From contig JACNKX010000106.1 in the NCBI GenBank assembly GCA_014381825.1, positions 116,325 to 180,324 on the forward strand: a stretch of DNA of 64,000 nt. Reading direction: 5' to 3'. Both the position numbers and the translations under genes were made by a program. The notes under the pieces were generated by a model. The model made no database searches, was not told the origin of the DNA, and worked only from the letters and a program-made list of their open reading frames with translations. This stretch comes from Planctomycetota bacterium. Its GTDB lineage: Bacteria > Planctomycetota > Planctomycetia > Pirellulales > Pirellulaceae. This document shows, in pieces, positions 43,454-53,948 of the stretch. Position 1 is the stretch's first letter. Each line of letters begins with the position of its first letter.

Positions 43454-46171
43454 ATGTTCGCCAACAGGAAGACTCGTTCGCGGTACCGACATCAACGTCG
43501 ATGCCGATTCGTCGAGCGGTTGGAATCGCGAACTTTGCTGGCGACGGCCGAAGGAACTCCGTTCGCGATGAGCGAGGTATTGGATTCCAGTAGTTTGGCC
43601 GGGACCTTGTCCGCATCGATCGACTGGGGCGACGGTGTTGTCACACCTGGCGATGTGACGGTCTCCGGGGGCAGTTCCTTGGTTGCGCGAATTGACTACA
43701 GTTTGGACACGAATGACTTCTTTGACTCGCAGCTGAAGAAAGACTTGTTTGAACAGGCAGTCGACTCGGTCTTGTCCCAATTGGGCGACGATCTCGCCGC
43801 GATCGTGCCGAGCAATGGAAACTCCTGGATCGCCGAGATTTCGCATCCGGGTACAGGATCATCGGAAACCTTCGACGACTTAGAGATTCTCGAGAACGAG
43901 ATCGTCATTTACGCCGGTGGGCGCGAATTGGGAACCACGCTTGGCGTCGGAGGACCGGGCGGTTTCAACGTTACTTGCACCGATGCTTCATTCTGCAGTA
44001 CGGTCTCGACTCGTGGTGAAGCGGATGCCGCGGGCGAAGACGCGTCCGATGTGGGGCCATGGGGCGGATCGGTGTCGTTCGATATCACAACCGACTTTCA
44101 CTATTCGCAGTCGACCGCCGATTTGGAGACAAACCAATCAGACTTCCTATCAATCGCAATGCACGAAGTCGTTCATCTGTTTGGATTCGGAACATCGAGG
44201 GCATGGATGAATAACGTATCGAGTGGCGTGTTTAATGGTCCTGCTTCGCGGGCGGCTAACGGTGATCAAGGGGTAACGCTGTCGAGTGGCGGTGGTCATT
44301 GGGCGAATGGAACGACAAATAGTGGTCAAGAAGCCGCAATGGACCCGTCCTTAACGACCGGGACGCGCAAGTTGCTCACGCCGCTTGACCTCGCTGGGCT
44401 CGACGACGTCGGCTGGGAACTCCTTCCGTCGACAGCGACGATCAACGGATCTCACGCCTACGGCGACAATGGCGTCTACGACATCACAGTGACGCTCGCG
44501 GGGGCGAGTGGCGGAACGACTTCAAAAACTCTACAAGAGGTTGTAACTAACGTTCCACCGATTTTGATCGCCGCAAACGACCAGTCAGTGGGGTTTGGCG
44601 AATCATTTTCCATTACCGATATCGGCACGTTTACCGATGCTGGGTTCGCAGCGAGTGAGACGTTCACTTATACGATTGATTGGGGAGACCAATCGACACT
44701 TGGCAGCGGCATCGCAACGATCGACTCCGTGGGGTCGGCGACGGCGACAACAAAAGGTTCGTACGACGGCGCGCATACTTACGCCAGCGGTGGCACGTAT
44801 CTCGTGACGGTTACCGTTGCGGACGACGACGGCGGATCCGGCTTCGATACGCTGCAGTTGACCGTTGGTTCCACACTGGCGGTTGAAGTTGCCGCCGATC
44901 AGATCGCGGAGAACGCGGGAGCCAATGCTTCGAGCCTGACGATCACTCGGCATTCCAGCGACCTCGACCAACCGCTCACGGTGTACCTTGCAACAGATCC
45001 ATCAGAAATCAGCATCCCCGCCAGCGTTGAAATCCCAGCGGGCGAGCAATCTGTAATTATCGCCGTACACGCGGTAGACGATGACGTCCTGGATGGTACG
45101 CAGGGCGTCGCGATCACAGCGACAGCGACGGGGTTCTCAGCTGGCAACGACACATTCATCGTCACGGATCATGAAACGTTGAGTGCCGTTTTCTCGAACG
45201 ACACAATCTCCGAGAACGCTGGCGCGGATGCAACGCTGCTCACGATCAGCCGCAACAACACCGATCTCGATTCGTCGTTAGTAATCGTACTTGCGAACAG
45301 CAATCCTTCTGTGGCGACGATACCAGCGACCGTCGTGATTCCATATGGAGAAAGCTCCGTCGGGATTTCGGTCGATGCTCTCGACAACAATCGCCTTGGG
45401 GCAAACGGACTTGCGAACATCGCAGTATCCGCGAGCGGCTATGCCGGTGAAACTGTTGTACTCACGGTCACAGATCACGAGACGCTCGCGTTGACGATTG
45501 GCGCGTCGGCGGTGTTGGAAAGTGCGGGCAGCGGTGCCACATTTGCCACAGTAACACGAAACAACACGAACATTGATGAATCGCTGGATGTCACGATTTC
45601 GATCGACGACGAATCCGAAGCGACTGTACCGACGTCAGTTACCATCCTAGCCGACGAAGCCTCGGCGACATTCCCCATCGACGCGATCGAAGATCAACTC
45701 GACGACGGCCCGCAATTAGTGACCGTCACAGTCATGGCTTCCGGCTATGTTTCAGCCCTTGTGCCACTTCGTGTCACCGATGCGCCATCGTGGCACAATT
45801 CTGCTCAGCCTCAGGATGTTGACGGTGACGGATTCGTCTCGCCAATAGATGTCCTGCGAATTATCAACGATCTGAATAGCCGAGGTGCTCGCCAACTCAA
45901 TGCTCCGGCGCTGACCGATACCCCACCGTATTTGGATGTCAACGATGATGGATTCGTGTCACCAGTCGACGCGTTGATTATCGTCAACGCGTTGAACAGC
46001 GCTTCTCAAGTCCCAGAAGGCGAGGCGCTCGCCATTCGACGGGATCGCTCTGACGCATCATCACGACGCGACTTAGAACGCGAGATCGTCTTCATCACCG
46101 ACCAATTCGGAGACGCGTTTGCCAATGATTTGATCGCGAACATCGTTTCGGCGCTCGATCGACTCGCGTAG
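43454..46171 (+). CDS. Secreted metallopeptidase with PKD, Calx-beta-like repeats and dockerin
   Basis: A 905-residue secreted protein. The N-terminus has the planctomycete export motif FVERLESRTLLA (LEPR-XLL type). A PKD-like half-domain (SASIDWGDGVVTPGDV, 53-68) is followed by a zincin domain (about 75-325) with HEVVHLFGFG at 237-246, then by the remaining strands of the PKD-like domain (STATINGSHAYGDNGVYDITVTL). Another PKD domain (YTIDWGDQSTLGSG), three Calx-beta-like repeats of about 95 residues each ending VTDHET or VTDAP, and a dockerin type I pair (DVDGDGFVSPIDVLR and DVNDDGFVSPVDALI) complete it. The third metal ligand expected after HExxHxxGxx is not His. An in-frame TTG at 43406 exists, but ATG 43454 gives the normal N-terminus. 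The last 99 bases overlap the convergent gene. Confidence 0.88.
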   Translation: MFANRKTRSRYRHQRRCRFVERLESRTLLATAEGTPFAMSEVLDSSSLAGTLSASIDWGDGVVTPGDVTVSGGSSLVARIDYSLDTNDFFDSQLKKDLFEQAVDSVLSQLGDDLAAIVPSNGNSWIAEISHPGTGSSETFDDLEILENEIVIYAGGRELGTTLGVGGPGGFNVTCTDASFCSTVSTRGEADAAGEDASDVGPWGGSVSFDITTDFHYSQSTADLETNQSDFLSIAMHEVVHLFGFGTSRAWMNNVSSGVFNGPASRAANGDQGVTLSSGGGHWANGTTNSGQEAAMDPSLTTGTRKLLTPLDLAGLDDVGWELLPSTATINGSHAYGDNGVYDITVTLAGASGGTTSKTLQEVVTNVPPILIAANDQSVGFGESFSITDIGTFTDAGFAASETFTYTIDWGDQSTLGSGIATIDSVGSATATTKGSYDGAHTYASGGTYLVTVTVADDDGGSGFDTLQLTVGSTLAVEVAADQIAENAGANASSLTITRHSSDLDQPLTVYLATDPSEISIPASVEIPAGEQSVIIAVHAVDDDVLDGTQGVAITATATGFSAGNDTFIVTDHETLSAVFSNDTISENAGADATLLTISRNNTDLDSSLVIVLANSNPSVATIPATVVIPYGESSVGISVDALDNNRLGANGLANIAVSASGYAGETVVLTVTDHETLALTIGASAVLESAGSGATFATVTRNNTNIDESLDVTISIDDESEATVPTSVTILADEASATFPIDAIEDQLDDGPQLVTVTVMASGYVSALVPLRVTDAPSWHNSAQPQDVDGDGFVSPIDVLRIINDLNSRGARQLNAPALTDTPPYLDVNDDGFVSPVDALIIVNALNSASQVPEGEALAIRRDRSDASSRRDLEREIVFITDQFGDAFANDLIANIVSALDRLA

Positions 46172-46687
46172 CTTCGCGAGTTCTTCGGTAAGCCGCTTTA
46201 GATGCAATTCGCGACGCGCCTGCCGTACATCGAAGTGTTGGGCGACTGCCGCAGCCAGTTGTTTTTGCAATGCTTCCCGTTTGTCCTTTGGCGCACGCTG
46301 GTACTGCTCTGATAAATCGAGAGTCTTCCGATCCAGTTCTCGGTCGGATTTCTCCAACTCGTACATTTCTGGGTCGAGTTCCTTGAGTTCTTCCATACGT
46401 TGCAACTCATGCTCGTGGCCAAATCGCCCATGTGGAGGACCTTCGGGTGGACGCCCGTTCGGGTGAGGCGGACCATCTGGGGGCCCATCACCACGAGGAC
46501 CGCCATTCGGCGGGCGCTTGCCGCGTATTTTGGGAGGCGGCCCGTCGGGACGACCGTCTCGCGAGCCGGGTGGCCCCTCGAACCCACCACCGCGCTCCGG
46601 CGGACGTTGTTGCGCATTCACGTCGCTGTCGACGCAAAGCCATCCGAAAACTAGCAGGGTCGCAACACACAATCGCAAGACAGACAT
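46073..46687 (-). CDS. Exported Pro/Gly-rich, helical protein of a sigma-factor operon
   Basis: A 204-residue exported protein with a signal peptide (VLRLCVATLLVFGWLCVDSDVNAQ), a Pro/Gly/Arg-rich segment (about 25-80) and a long charged helix with a C-terminal SELVGDEDDLAF. It resembles the Spy/CpxP-type periplasmic helical proteins and 'periplasmic heavy-metal sensor' proteins in layout, but without their known motifs. ATG 46687 gives the signal peptide; the frame opens further upstream. It follows the anti-sigma gene by 38 bases, so a role in the same envelope-stress response is likely. Its 3' 99 bases overlap the dockerin protein's gene on the other strand. Confidence 0.78.
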   Translation of the reverse strand: MSVLRLCVATLLVFGWLCVDSDVNAQQRPPERGGGFEGPPGSRDGRPDGPPPKIRGKRPPNGGPRGDGPPDGPPHPNGRPPEGPPHGRFGHEHELQRMEELKELDPEMYELEKSDRELDRKTLDLSEQYQRAPKDKREALQKQLAAAVAQHFDVRQARRELHLKRLTEELAKLRESIERRNDVRDQIIGKRVSELVGDEDDLAF

Positions 46688-46725
46688 GATTTCAAATCTC
46701 CGTAATAACTTTTGCTTCAAGACGA

Positions 46726-47265
46726 TCAGAGCGAACCATCGCTCAACTCTTCGTCGAATTGTTCAAATTGATCAAGAAGTACCGAGTAGCGTCGATTGCT
46801 GCCGCTCCATCCCGCCTGGGCAGAACGAATTGCTTGGCTGGTCGCAGCGAGATTCTCATCAAACGAATCCTCCCAGGCAAACTCGTCGACGATTTCCATG
46901 GACTCGCTAGGCTTCTCCACTTCCGCAACGTCTTCGGTTGCGGGAACAGGCACACGCAGTTCGGTTGGAGCCACGACTGGATTGTTCGAGTTCGATCCTC
47001 GATTCAGAAACGTCCAAGCTCCAAAAGCAATCAGCAGTGAAGCTGCCAAGGCTGCAATGAATCGAACAGGCAAGCCAGCACGTCGCACGGAGCGGGGCTG
47101 AACGACCGGTTGCGGCGGTTCCTCGTCCGTAGCGTCGAGCAGTTGTCCGAATGCCAGCCAACTTTCACGCAACATTGCGACTTCTTCGCTCGCGTCCTCC
47201 GGCGCATCCACGCCAGTCACTTGCTCTAACGTGGCTAATAATTCTTCTGTTGATTCATTCATCAT
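46726..47265 (-). CDS. Single-span anti-sigma-factor-like membrane protein
   Basis: A 179-residue protein with a short cytoplasmic domain, one membrane helix (RFIAALAASLLIAFGAWTFL, about 70-90) and an acidic periplasmic domain. It sits 2 bases after the ECF sigma gene, the standard position of an anti-sigma factor, but lacks the HxxxCxxC zinc anti-sigma motif in its N-terminal region (NESTEELLATLEQVTGVDAPEDAS). It is therefore assigned by position and topology, not by family. Confidence 0.7.
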   Translation of the reverse strand: MMNESTEELLATLEQVTGVDAPEDASEEVAMLRESWLAFGQLLDATDEEPPQPVVQPRSVRRAGLPVRFIAALAASLLIAFGAWTFLNRGSNSNNPVVAPTELRVPVPATEDVAEVEKPSESMEIVDEFAWEDSFDENLAATSQAIRSAQAGWSGSNRRYSVLLDQFEQFDEELSDGSL

Positions 47266-47267
47266 CG

Positions 47268-47792
47268 TTACTCGGAAATGATTTGTCGTAACGCCAATAG
47301 TCCTCGTCGGCAGTGACTGAGTGCGGTGCTCAGCGGACAGTCCAGCGTTTCCGCGATCTCCGCAAAAGACATGTCGCTATAGAACCGAAGCAACAAGACT
47401 CGACGCTGGGATGAAGTCAATAACTCCATCGCGGTGTCTAGTTCCTGACGTGATTCCTTCTCTATCACGCCAGCGGTGGGCGTGGGAAGACGATCTGGCG
47501 GTTCCGCTGCTAACCATCCCATTTCGTCTAACTGGAACTCTGGCCTATTTTTTCGGGCTCGATCTATCACCAATCGATCCGCAATTCGGAGTAGAAACGC
47601 GCGGGGAGTTCCTTGCTCGCGATAGTTGGCACGGGCTTGCCAAGCACGCCGAAACACATCTTGAGTAATATCATCAGCCACATCGTCTCGTCGCACTAGT
47701 CCGCGCAAATAGCCGCGCACTGCCGCACCGTGCTGGTCGAACCAGTGCGTGAGACGCTCGGTATCGGCTGCGATCGGTTCTACGGCGGTCAT
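47268..47792 (-). CDS. ECF-type RNA polymerase sigma factor
   Basis: A 174-residue sigma factor with region 2 (LVRRDDVADDITQDVFRRAWQARANYR and FLLRIADRLVIDRARK) and region 4 (LTSSQRRVLLLRFYSDMSFAEIAETLDCPLSTALSHCRRGLLALR). It would direct RNA polymerase to a small regulon, probably including its own operon. ATG 47792 follows GGAG; an in-frame earlier start is less likely. The anti-sigma-like and exported genes follow, giving a compact envelope-response operon. Confidence 0.92.
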   Translation of the reverse strand: MTAVEPIAADTERLTHWFDQHGAAVRGYLRGLVRRDDVADDITQDVFRRAWQARANYREQGTPRAFLLRIADRLVIDRARKNRPEFQLDEMGWLAAEPPDRLPTPTAGVIEKESRQELDTAMELLTSSQRRVLLLRFYSDMSFAEIAETLDCPLSTALSHCRRGLLALRQIISE

Positions 47793-47897
47793 GGAACTCC
47801 GTCTTCTAGTCAAGGAAAACGCATCGGAGACGAGGTTATTGCAGAACGGACAAGAATTTCTTGAACCACTCGGTCGATCAAGAGTAACGGAGCCACG

Positions 47898-49346
47898 CTA
47901 GGAGAGCCCGCGAATCGGTTCGCCGTGATAGATGTGATTCGGACGATCGAGCTGGTCGTACCAGGCTGCTGTCGCCGGAATGCCCAAAGCGTCGTAGATC
48001 GTTGCAGCCAGGTTTTCGGGCTTCTGTGGCGAATCGGCTGGATACGCACCGATCTTGTCGGACGCTCCAATCGCTTGTCCGCCTTGCACGCCACCTCCAG
48101 CAAACCAAACGGACTGAACGGCTCCCCAGTGATCACGTCCGGGGAGCTTGTAATGGTTTGGGAGCAAGCTGATCTTCGGCGTTCTCCCAAATTCGCCTGC
48201 CATGACGATCAAGGTGTCGTCGAGCATGCCGTTTTCGCTGAGGTCGTCGAGTAATGCGGAAACCGCGCGGTCTGTTGGCGGGAACAAATTGTCTTTTAGA
48301 TGGGGAAACGCATTGCCGTGCGTGTCCCAAGCCTCGTCGTTGCCGAGGTTGACCTGCACCAAGTTGACCCCAGTCGCGACCAATCGCTTCGCCATCAGCA
48401 ACGACCATCCGAACGCGTTCTTGCCGTATCGCTCTTGAGTTCTTTCGTCGGCGTTGGTGACGTCGAGTGCATGGTGAACGCTCTTGTCCGTCAACAGCGA
48501 GATGGCTCCTTGGCGGAAGCGGTCAAAGTTTTGCGTCTCGGCGGAATGTTCCAGTTCACGACGCTGCTCCGACAATTGATTGACGAGTGCGATACGGTTC
48601 TTGAAACGCGGATTCGTCAAGCCGTGTGGCAACTCGAGGTTCGGTGCCCTAAACGCTCGCTTATCTTCATTGCCACGTTCTTGGTGATCAAATTGATACT
48701 GCGGAAACGCACCGTAGGACGTCGTATGATACGGAGCGGCTTCGATGAACCATGGATTCCGATGCTCACCCATGATGCCAGCAAACTGGCCTGGAATCAC
48801 GCGACCCGAATAATGGACCAATCGTTCGGGCAAGACGGCTGCCGCTGGCAGATCATTGCGAGGCTGTGTCGCTGCGTTCGCTATCGCGGCGATGCAGGGC
48901 CAATCGGTTTCCTGCGGACTGCTCGGACTAAAGCCGCGTGGCATCTCGGTCCGACCGGTCAGCATGATGTGATGTGCCAGCGAATGCTCGTTCGAAATAT
49001 GTGTCATGGAACGGCAAAGCGCCCAGTGCTGACTGCGTTGAGCAAGCAGCGGCAAATGCTCACAGATTTGTAGCCCCGGCGCTTTCGTTGCGATCGGCTT
49101 GAACTCGCCTCGCAGGTCATCCGGTGCCTCCGGCTTCATGTCGAAGCTGTCGTGCTGAGAGAGCCCGCCGGAAAGGAAGATATAAATCACCGACTTGCCG
49201 CTCGAAACGGCTTCGCCCAAGGCAGCGTGCGCCACCAAGGAACTGACTTGATCCATGCCCAGTCCGAGCAGCCCAATTGCGCCCGCTTGAACCGCCGTCC
49301 GCCGCGAAATTCGCGGATGTTGTAACACTAACGGATGTTGCGACAC
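47898..49346 (-). CDS. DUF1501 protein, Tat-exported (second)
   Basis: A 482-residue DUF1501 protein with a twin-arginine signal (PRISRRTAVQAGAIGLLGLGM). Core motifs are VIYIFLSGGLSQHDSFDMKPEAP, CRSMTHISNEHSLAHHIMLTGR, VMAGEFGRTPKIS and GRDHWGAVQSVWFAGGGV. The frame extends to a TTG at 49388, but GTG 49346 follows GGAGAG (49353-49358) at 6 bases and is the better start. About 55-60 residues longer than typical short members. It lies 105 bases upstream of the sigma operon in the same direction, but I see no sign that they are coupled. Confidence 0.9.
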   Translation of the reverse strand: MSQHPLVLQHPRISRRTAVQAGAIGLLGLGMDQVSSLVAHAALGEAVSSGKSVIYIFLSGGLSQHDSFDMKPEAPDDLRGEFKPIATKAPGLQICEHLPLLAQRSQHWALCRSMTHISNEHSLAHHIMLTGRTEMPRGFSPSSPQETDWPCIAAIANAATQPRNDLPAAAVLPERLVHYSGRVIPGQFAGIMGEHRNPWFIEAAPYHTTSYGAFPQYQFDHQERGNEDKRAFRAPNLELPHGLTNPRFKNRIALVNQLSEQRRELEHSAETQNFDRFRQGAISLLTDKSVHHALDVTNADERTQERYGKNAFGWSLLMAKRLVATGVNLVQVNLGNDEAWDTHGNAFPHLKDNLFPPTDRAVSALLDDLSENGMLDDTLIVMAGEFGRTPKISLLPNHYKLPGRDHWGAVQSVWFAGGGVQGGQAIGASDKIGAYPADSPQKPENLAATIYDALGIPATAAWYDQLDRPNHIYHGEPIRGLS

Positions 49347-49523
49347 CGAACACTCTCCGATCCCAATAGCAGAAGGTCCATCGAACAACGTCGATGGATG
49401 CTAGTGTAAGCGAGCGCCTGGCTTATGGCAATTCGGAATCGGCTCACTGGCGGCGTCAGACGAGGCGTGGGGCATCGCGAATCGACGTCGATCTGCCGTC
49501 ATTTAGCTTAAACAAATGGAACA

Positions 49524-49551
49524 GGGGCCGATGCCGCACGGCACCGGCCCC
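49524..49551 (-). terminator. Probable terminator of the second Gfo/Idh/MocA gene
   Basis: GGGGCCG (49524-49530) pairs with CGGCCCC (49545-49551), and TGCC with GGCA inside, giving an 11-pair stem with one mismatch and a short loop. It lies 31 bases after the stop of the minus-strand gene at 49583, and the sequence beyond is moderately U-rich (TGTTCCATTTGTTT), so a weak intrinsic terminator is likely. Confidence 0.6.
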
Positions 49552-49582
49552 CGTTTGATTTTGTCATGCAGTGGATTCGCAA

Positions 49583-50953
<1,371 letters not shown>

Positions 50954-51207
50954 AGTCGTGTTCCTTTAATATGTCGGCTCGGGGAAGGTTGCGGCAGTTC
51001 CTAATATAAGTACTCCGATGGCGGATTGAAACTCGCGACATGACGCCAGCGGTTGCTCATTGCGAAAGTCACAGCTGATCAGTAAAATCGCCTGTTTCGT
51101 GTTCGGGCGGCACACTTCATAGGACGCGGCAAGGACTGCCACTGCCCGTCTCGGCCTCGAGCCCTACCAAGCTCTTCATTTCCCTAACACCTTTGACAGA
51201 CAGCCTT

Positions 51208-52299
51208 ATGACGAATTCTGCGACCGGTCTCGACATCTCACAAAAAGGTGCATTGGATTTCGTTGCCCTTGGTGCATTAGTCCATCGCCTTGACCCTGGG
51301 ATCATCCCCTTTCACAAAGCGAGCGAGTGCAAAATTCACGTCAGTGGCGGCGAATTCAACGTCGCCGCCAATTTGGCGGATTGCTTCGGCCTCAACACGG
51401 GCATCGCAGCCGCGATGGTCGATTACCCGATTGGCGACCTCATTACCGAACGTGTTCGGGCGATGGGTGTAAGACCGTTCTTCAAGCACTACGAACACAA
51501 CGGCGTTAACGGCCCTAACATGGCGACCGTATTCAGTGATCGTGGACATGGCGTTCGCGCACCAGTCGTCTTTTACAATCGATCCGATGAGGCTGCGGCT
51601 CGGCTTAAGCCTGGCGACATCAACTGGGACGAAGTGTTCGCCGGTGGCGTGCGCTGGTTCCACAGCGGCGGCATCTTTTCCGCGCTGTCGTCGACAACTC
51701 CTGAGGTCATCATCGAAGGTATGCAGGCAGCGAAAGCTGCCGGCGCAATCGTTTCCTTCGACTTGAACTTCCGTGAGAAGTTGTGGGCGATCTCGGGTGG
51801 TCTGGATACAGCCCAAGAAACGATCGGTCGCATCATGGCTCATGTCGATGTAATCGTCGGAAACGAGGAGGACTTACAAAAAGGCTTGGGTGTTGCCGGG
51901 CCAGAAGTCGCGTCCGAGTCAAAGCTCGATCCGACGACGTTCTTTGGGATGATCGACCGAGTGACTGAGAAGTTGCCACACGTAAAGGTCGTCGCGACGA
52001 CGCTTCGCGAGGTTCATACGACGAACAATCACAGCTGGAGTGCCGTGGCTTGGGTCAACGGCGAGACGCATGTGGCACCGACATGCGAGCTGAATGTTTT
52101 GGATCGCGTTGGTGGTGGCGATGGTTTCGCTGCGGGATTCTTCTACGGGCTGCTTAGCGGGGCGTCGGCCGACGAAGCAGTCCGCTTGGGTTGGGCGCAC
52201 GGAGCCTTGCTGACCACGTTCCCTGGAGACACGACCATGGCAAAACTTAGCCAAGTGCAATCGTTCGCCAAGGGCGGCTCGGCACGCATCCAACGCTAG
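51208..52299 (+). CDS. PfkB-family sugar-acid kinase, 2-keto-3-deoxygluconate kinase-like
   Basis: A 363-residue ribokinase-fold kinase. It has the N-terminal GGEFNVAANLADCFG motif, the FHSGGIFSAL segment, SFDLNFREKLW, the GNEEDLQKGLG loop, and the catalytic GGGDGFAAGFF motif with base Asp305. These features and the two downstream genes fit 2-keto-3-deoxygluconate kinase. An in-frame TTG at 51193 exists; ATG 51208 gives MTNSATGL. First gene of a three-gene forward operon, 68 bases before 6-phosphogluconate dehydrogenase. Exact substrate is inferred. Confidence 0.85.
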   Translation: MTNSATGLDISQKGALDFVALGALVHRLDPGIIPFHKASECKIHVSGGEFNVAANLADCFGLNTGIAAAMVDYPIGDLITERVRAMGVRPFFKHYEHNGVNGPNMATVFSDRGHGVRAPVVFYNRSDEAAARLKPGDINWDEVFAGGVRWFHSGGIFSALSSTTPEVIIEGMQAAKAAGAIVSFDLNFREKLWAISGGLDTAQETIGRIMAHVDVIVGNEEDLQKGLGVAGPEVASESKLDPTTFFGMIDRVTEKLPHVKVVATTLREVHTTNNHSWSAVAWVNGETHVAPTCELNVLDRVGGGDGFAAGFFYGLLSGASADEAVRLGWAHGALLTTFPGDTTMAKLSQVQSFAKGGSARIQR

Positions 52300-52367
52300 A
52301 GAACATTTAATACGATGATTCTCCCAGGTCGTCGTACGAAGAGAATCAGTCGAGAGGTACACGAGGC

Positions 52368-53876
52368 ATGAGTGAGCAATGTGACTTTGGTTTGATCGGC
52401 CTCGCCGTGATGGGCGAAAACTTGGCTTTGAACGTCGAGAGCCGAGGGTACAAAGTAGCGGTTTTCAATCGCACCACCGAGAAGGTAGACGACTTCGTTA
52501 ACGGTCGCGCGGCAGGCAAGAACTTCGTCGGCTGTCACAGCGTCGAAGAGATGATCAAGAACCTTGCACGTCCCCGGAAGGTGATGATGCTCGTCAAAGC
52601 CGGTTCTGCGGTCGACGCCTTGATCGAGCAGATTCTGCCGCTGTTGGAGCCCGGCGATATTATCATCGACGGAGGCAATACCCATTTCACTGACACGGAA
52701 CGACGCACTCGTTACGTCGAAGAAAAGGGTTTTCTCTTTGTAGGCTCTGGCGTCTCGGGCGGCGAAGAAGGAGCACTCAAGGGTCCCAGTCTAATGCCAG
52801 GTGGCAGCAAAGACGCTTGGGAACACATCAAGCCAATCTTTCAAGCGATCGCCGCGAAGGTCGGGCCGAACGAGGACATCCCCTGCTGCGAGTGGGTAGG
52901 GCCGCGTGGCTCGGGCCACTACGTCAAGATGGTTCACAATGGCATCGAGTACGGTGACATGCAGTTGATCTGCGAAGCCTATCTTGTATTACAGGAAGCA
53001 ATGGGGCTGAGCAACGACGAGTTGTACGAAGTCTTCGACGATTGGAACCAAGGTGAGCTACAGAGCTATCTGATCGAGATTTCGCGTGACATTTTTAGCG
53101 TGAAAGACGATCTTGCCGATGGCTACATGGTCGACAAGATTCTTGACGTCGCTGGCGCGAAGGGAACGGGCAAATGGATGAGCCAACTTGCCTTGGATCT
53201 TGGCGTTCCGAGTACTCTTGTGACGGCGGCAGTGTACGCTCGCGGTCTTTCCGCACAGAAGTCTTCCCGCGTCAAAGCCAGCAAGCTGTTACGAGGTCCC
53301 ATGGATCGCGTCCCGAGTGATGCGGAAACGCTTAGTTGGGACGGCGGACTTAGTGAAGCCATCAAGCTGGCTACCGATCCAAGAATGAAGGCCGAATTTG
53401 TCGAGGCTGTCCGCTTGGCGCTGTTCGCATCAAAAATTTGCAGCTATGCACAAGGCTTCGTTCAATTGCAAGCTGCGGCCACAGAGCACAATTGGGAACT
53501 TGACTATGGCCAGTGCGCGTTATTGTGGCGAGGTGGCTGTATCATTCGAGCCCAGTTCCTTGATCGGATTACCGAGGCGTTCAAAGTCGATGGGGATCTC
53601 GAGAACTTGTTACTCGCGCCCTATTTCATGGAAGCTGTTCATCGAGCTCAGTTCTCTTGGCGACGGGTCGTCACGTTAGCAACACAGATGGGCTTGCCAG
53701 TCCCCGCTTTTAGCACAGCGTTGGGATACTTCGACAGCTTCCGTCGCGCTACGCTGCCGGCCAACTTGCTGCAAGCACAACGCGATTACTTTGGGGCTCA
53801 CACGTATCAAAGAACCGACCGCGAGGGGACCTTCCACACTGACTGGCTGTCGCTTCGCAAGACACCGAAGTCGTAA
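52368..53876 (+). CDS. gndA: 6-phosphogluconate dehydrogenase, decarboxylating
   Basis: A 502-residue decarboxylating dehydrogenase that converts 6-phosphogluconate to ribulose 5-phosphate. The nucleotide loop is FGLIGLAVMGENLALNVESRGY with VFNRTTEKVDDF, and the catalytic Lys187 lies in GSGHYVKMVHNGIEYGDMQ. The C-terminal half has the LRGPMDRVPSD and WRGGCIIRAQFLD motifs. Length and motifs are those of the NADP-type GndA family. The start has GAGG upstream. It sits in the middle of the sugar-acid operon. Confidence 0.96.
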   Translation: MSEQCDFGLIGLAVMGENLALNVESRGYKVAVFNRTTEKVDDFVNGRAAGKNFVGCHSVEEMIKNLARPRKVMMLVKAGSAVDALIEQILPLLEPGDIIIDGGNTHFTDTERRTRYVEEKGFLFVGSGVSGGEEGALKGPSLMPGGSKDAWEHIKPIFQAIAAKVGPNEDIPCCEWVGPRGSGHYVKMVHNGIEYGDMQLICEAYLVLQEAMGLSNDELYEVFDDWNQGELQSYLIEISRDIFSVKDDLADGYMVDKILDVAGAKGTGKWMSQLALDLGVPSTLVTAAVYARGLSAQKSSRVKASKLLRGPMDRVPSDAETLSWDGGLSEAIKLATDPRMKAEFVEAVRLALFASKICSYAQGFVQLQAAATEHNWELDYGQCALLWRGGCIIRAQFLDRITEAFKVDGDLENLLLAPYFMEAVHRAQFSWRRVVTLATQMGLPVPAFSTALGYFDSFRRATLPANLLQAQRDYFGAHTYQRTDREGTFHTDWLSLRKTPKS

Positions 53877-53948
53877 TTCAACGCTTCGAACACCATTCAA
53901 ACCAACAAACGAAAACACGCCGACCTTCCGGCAAAAGAGAGTAGCAAT

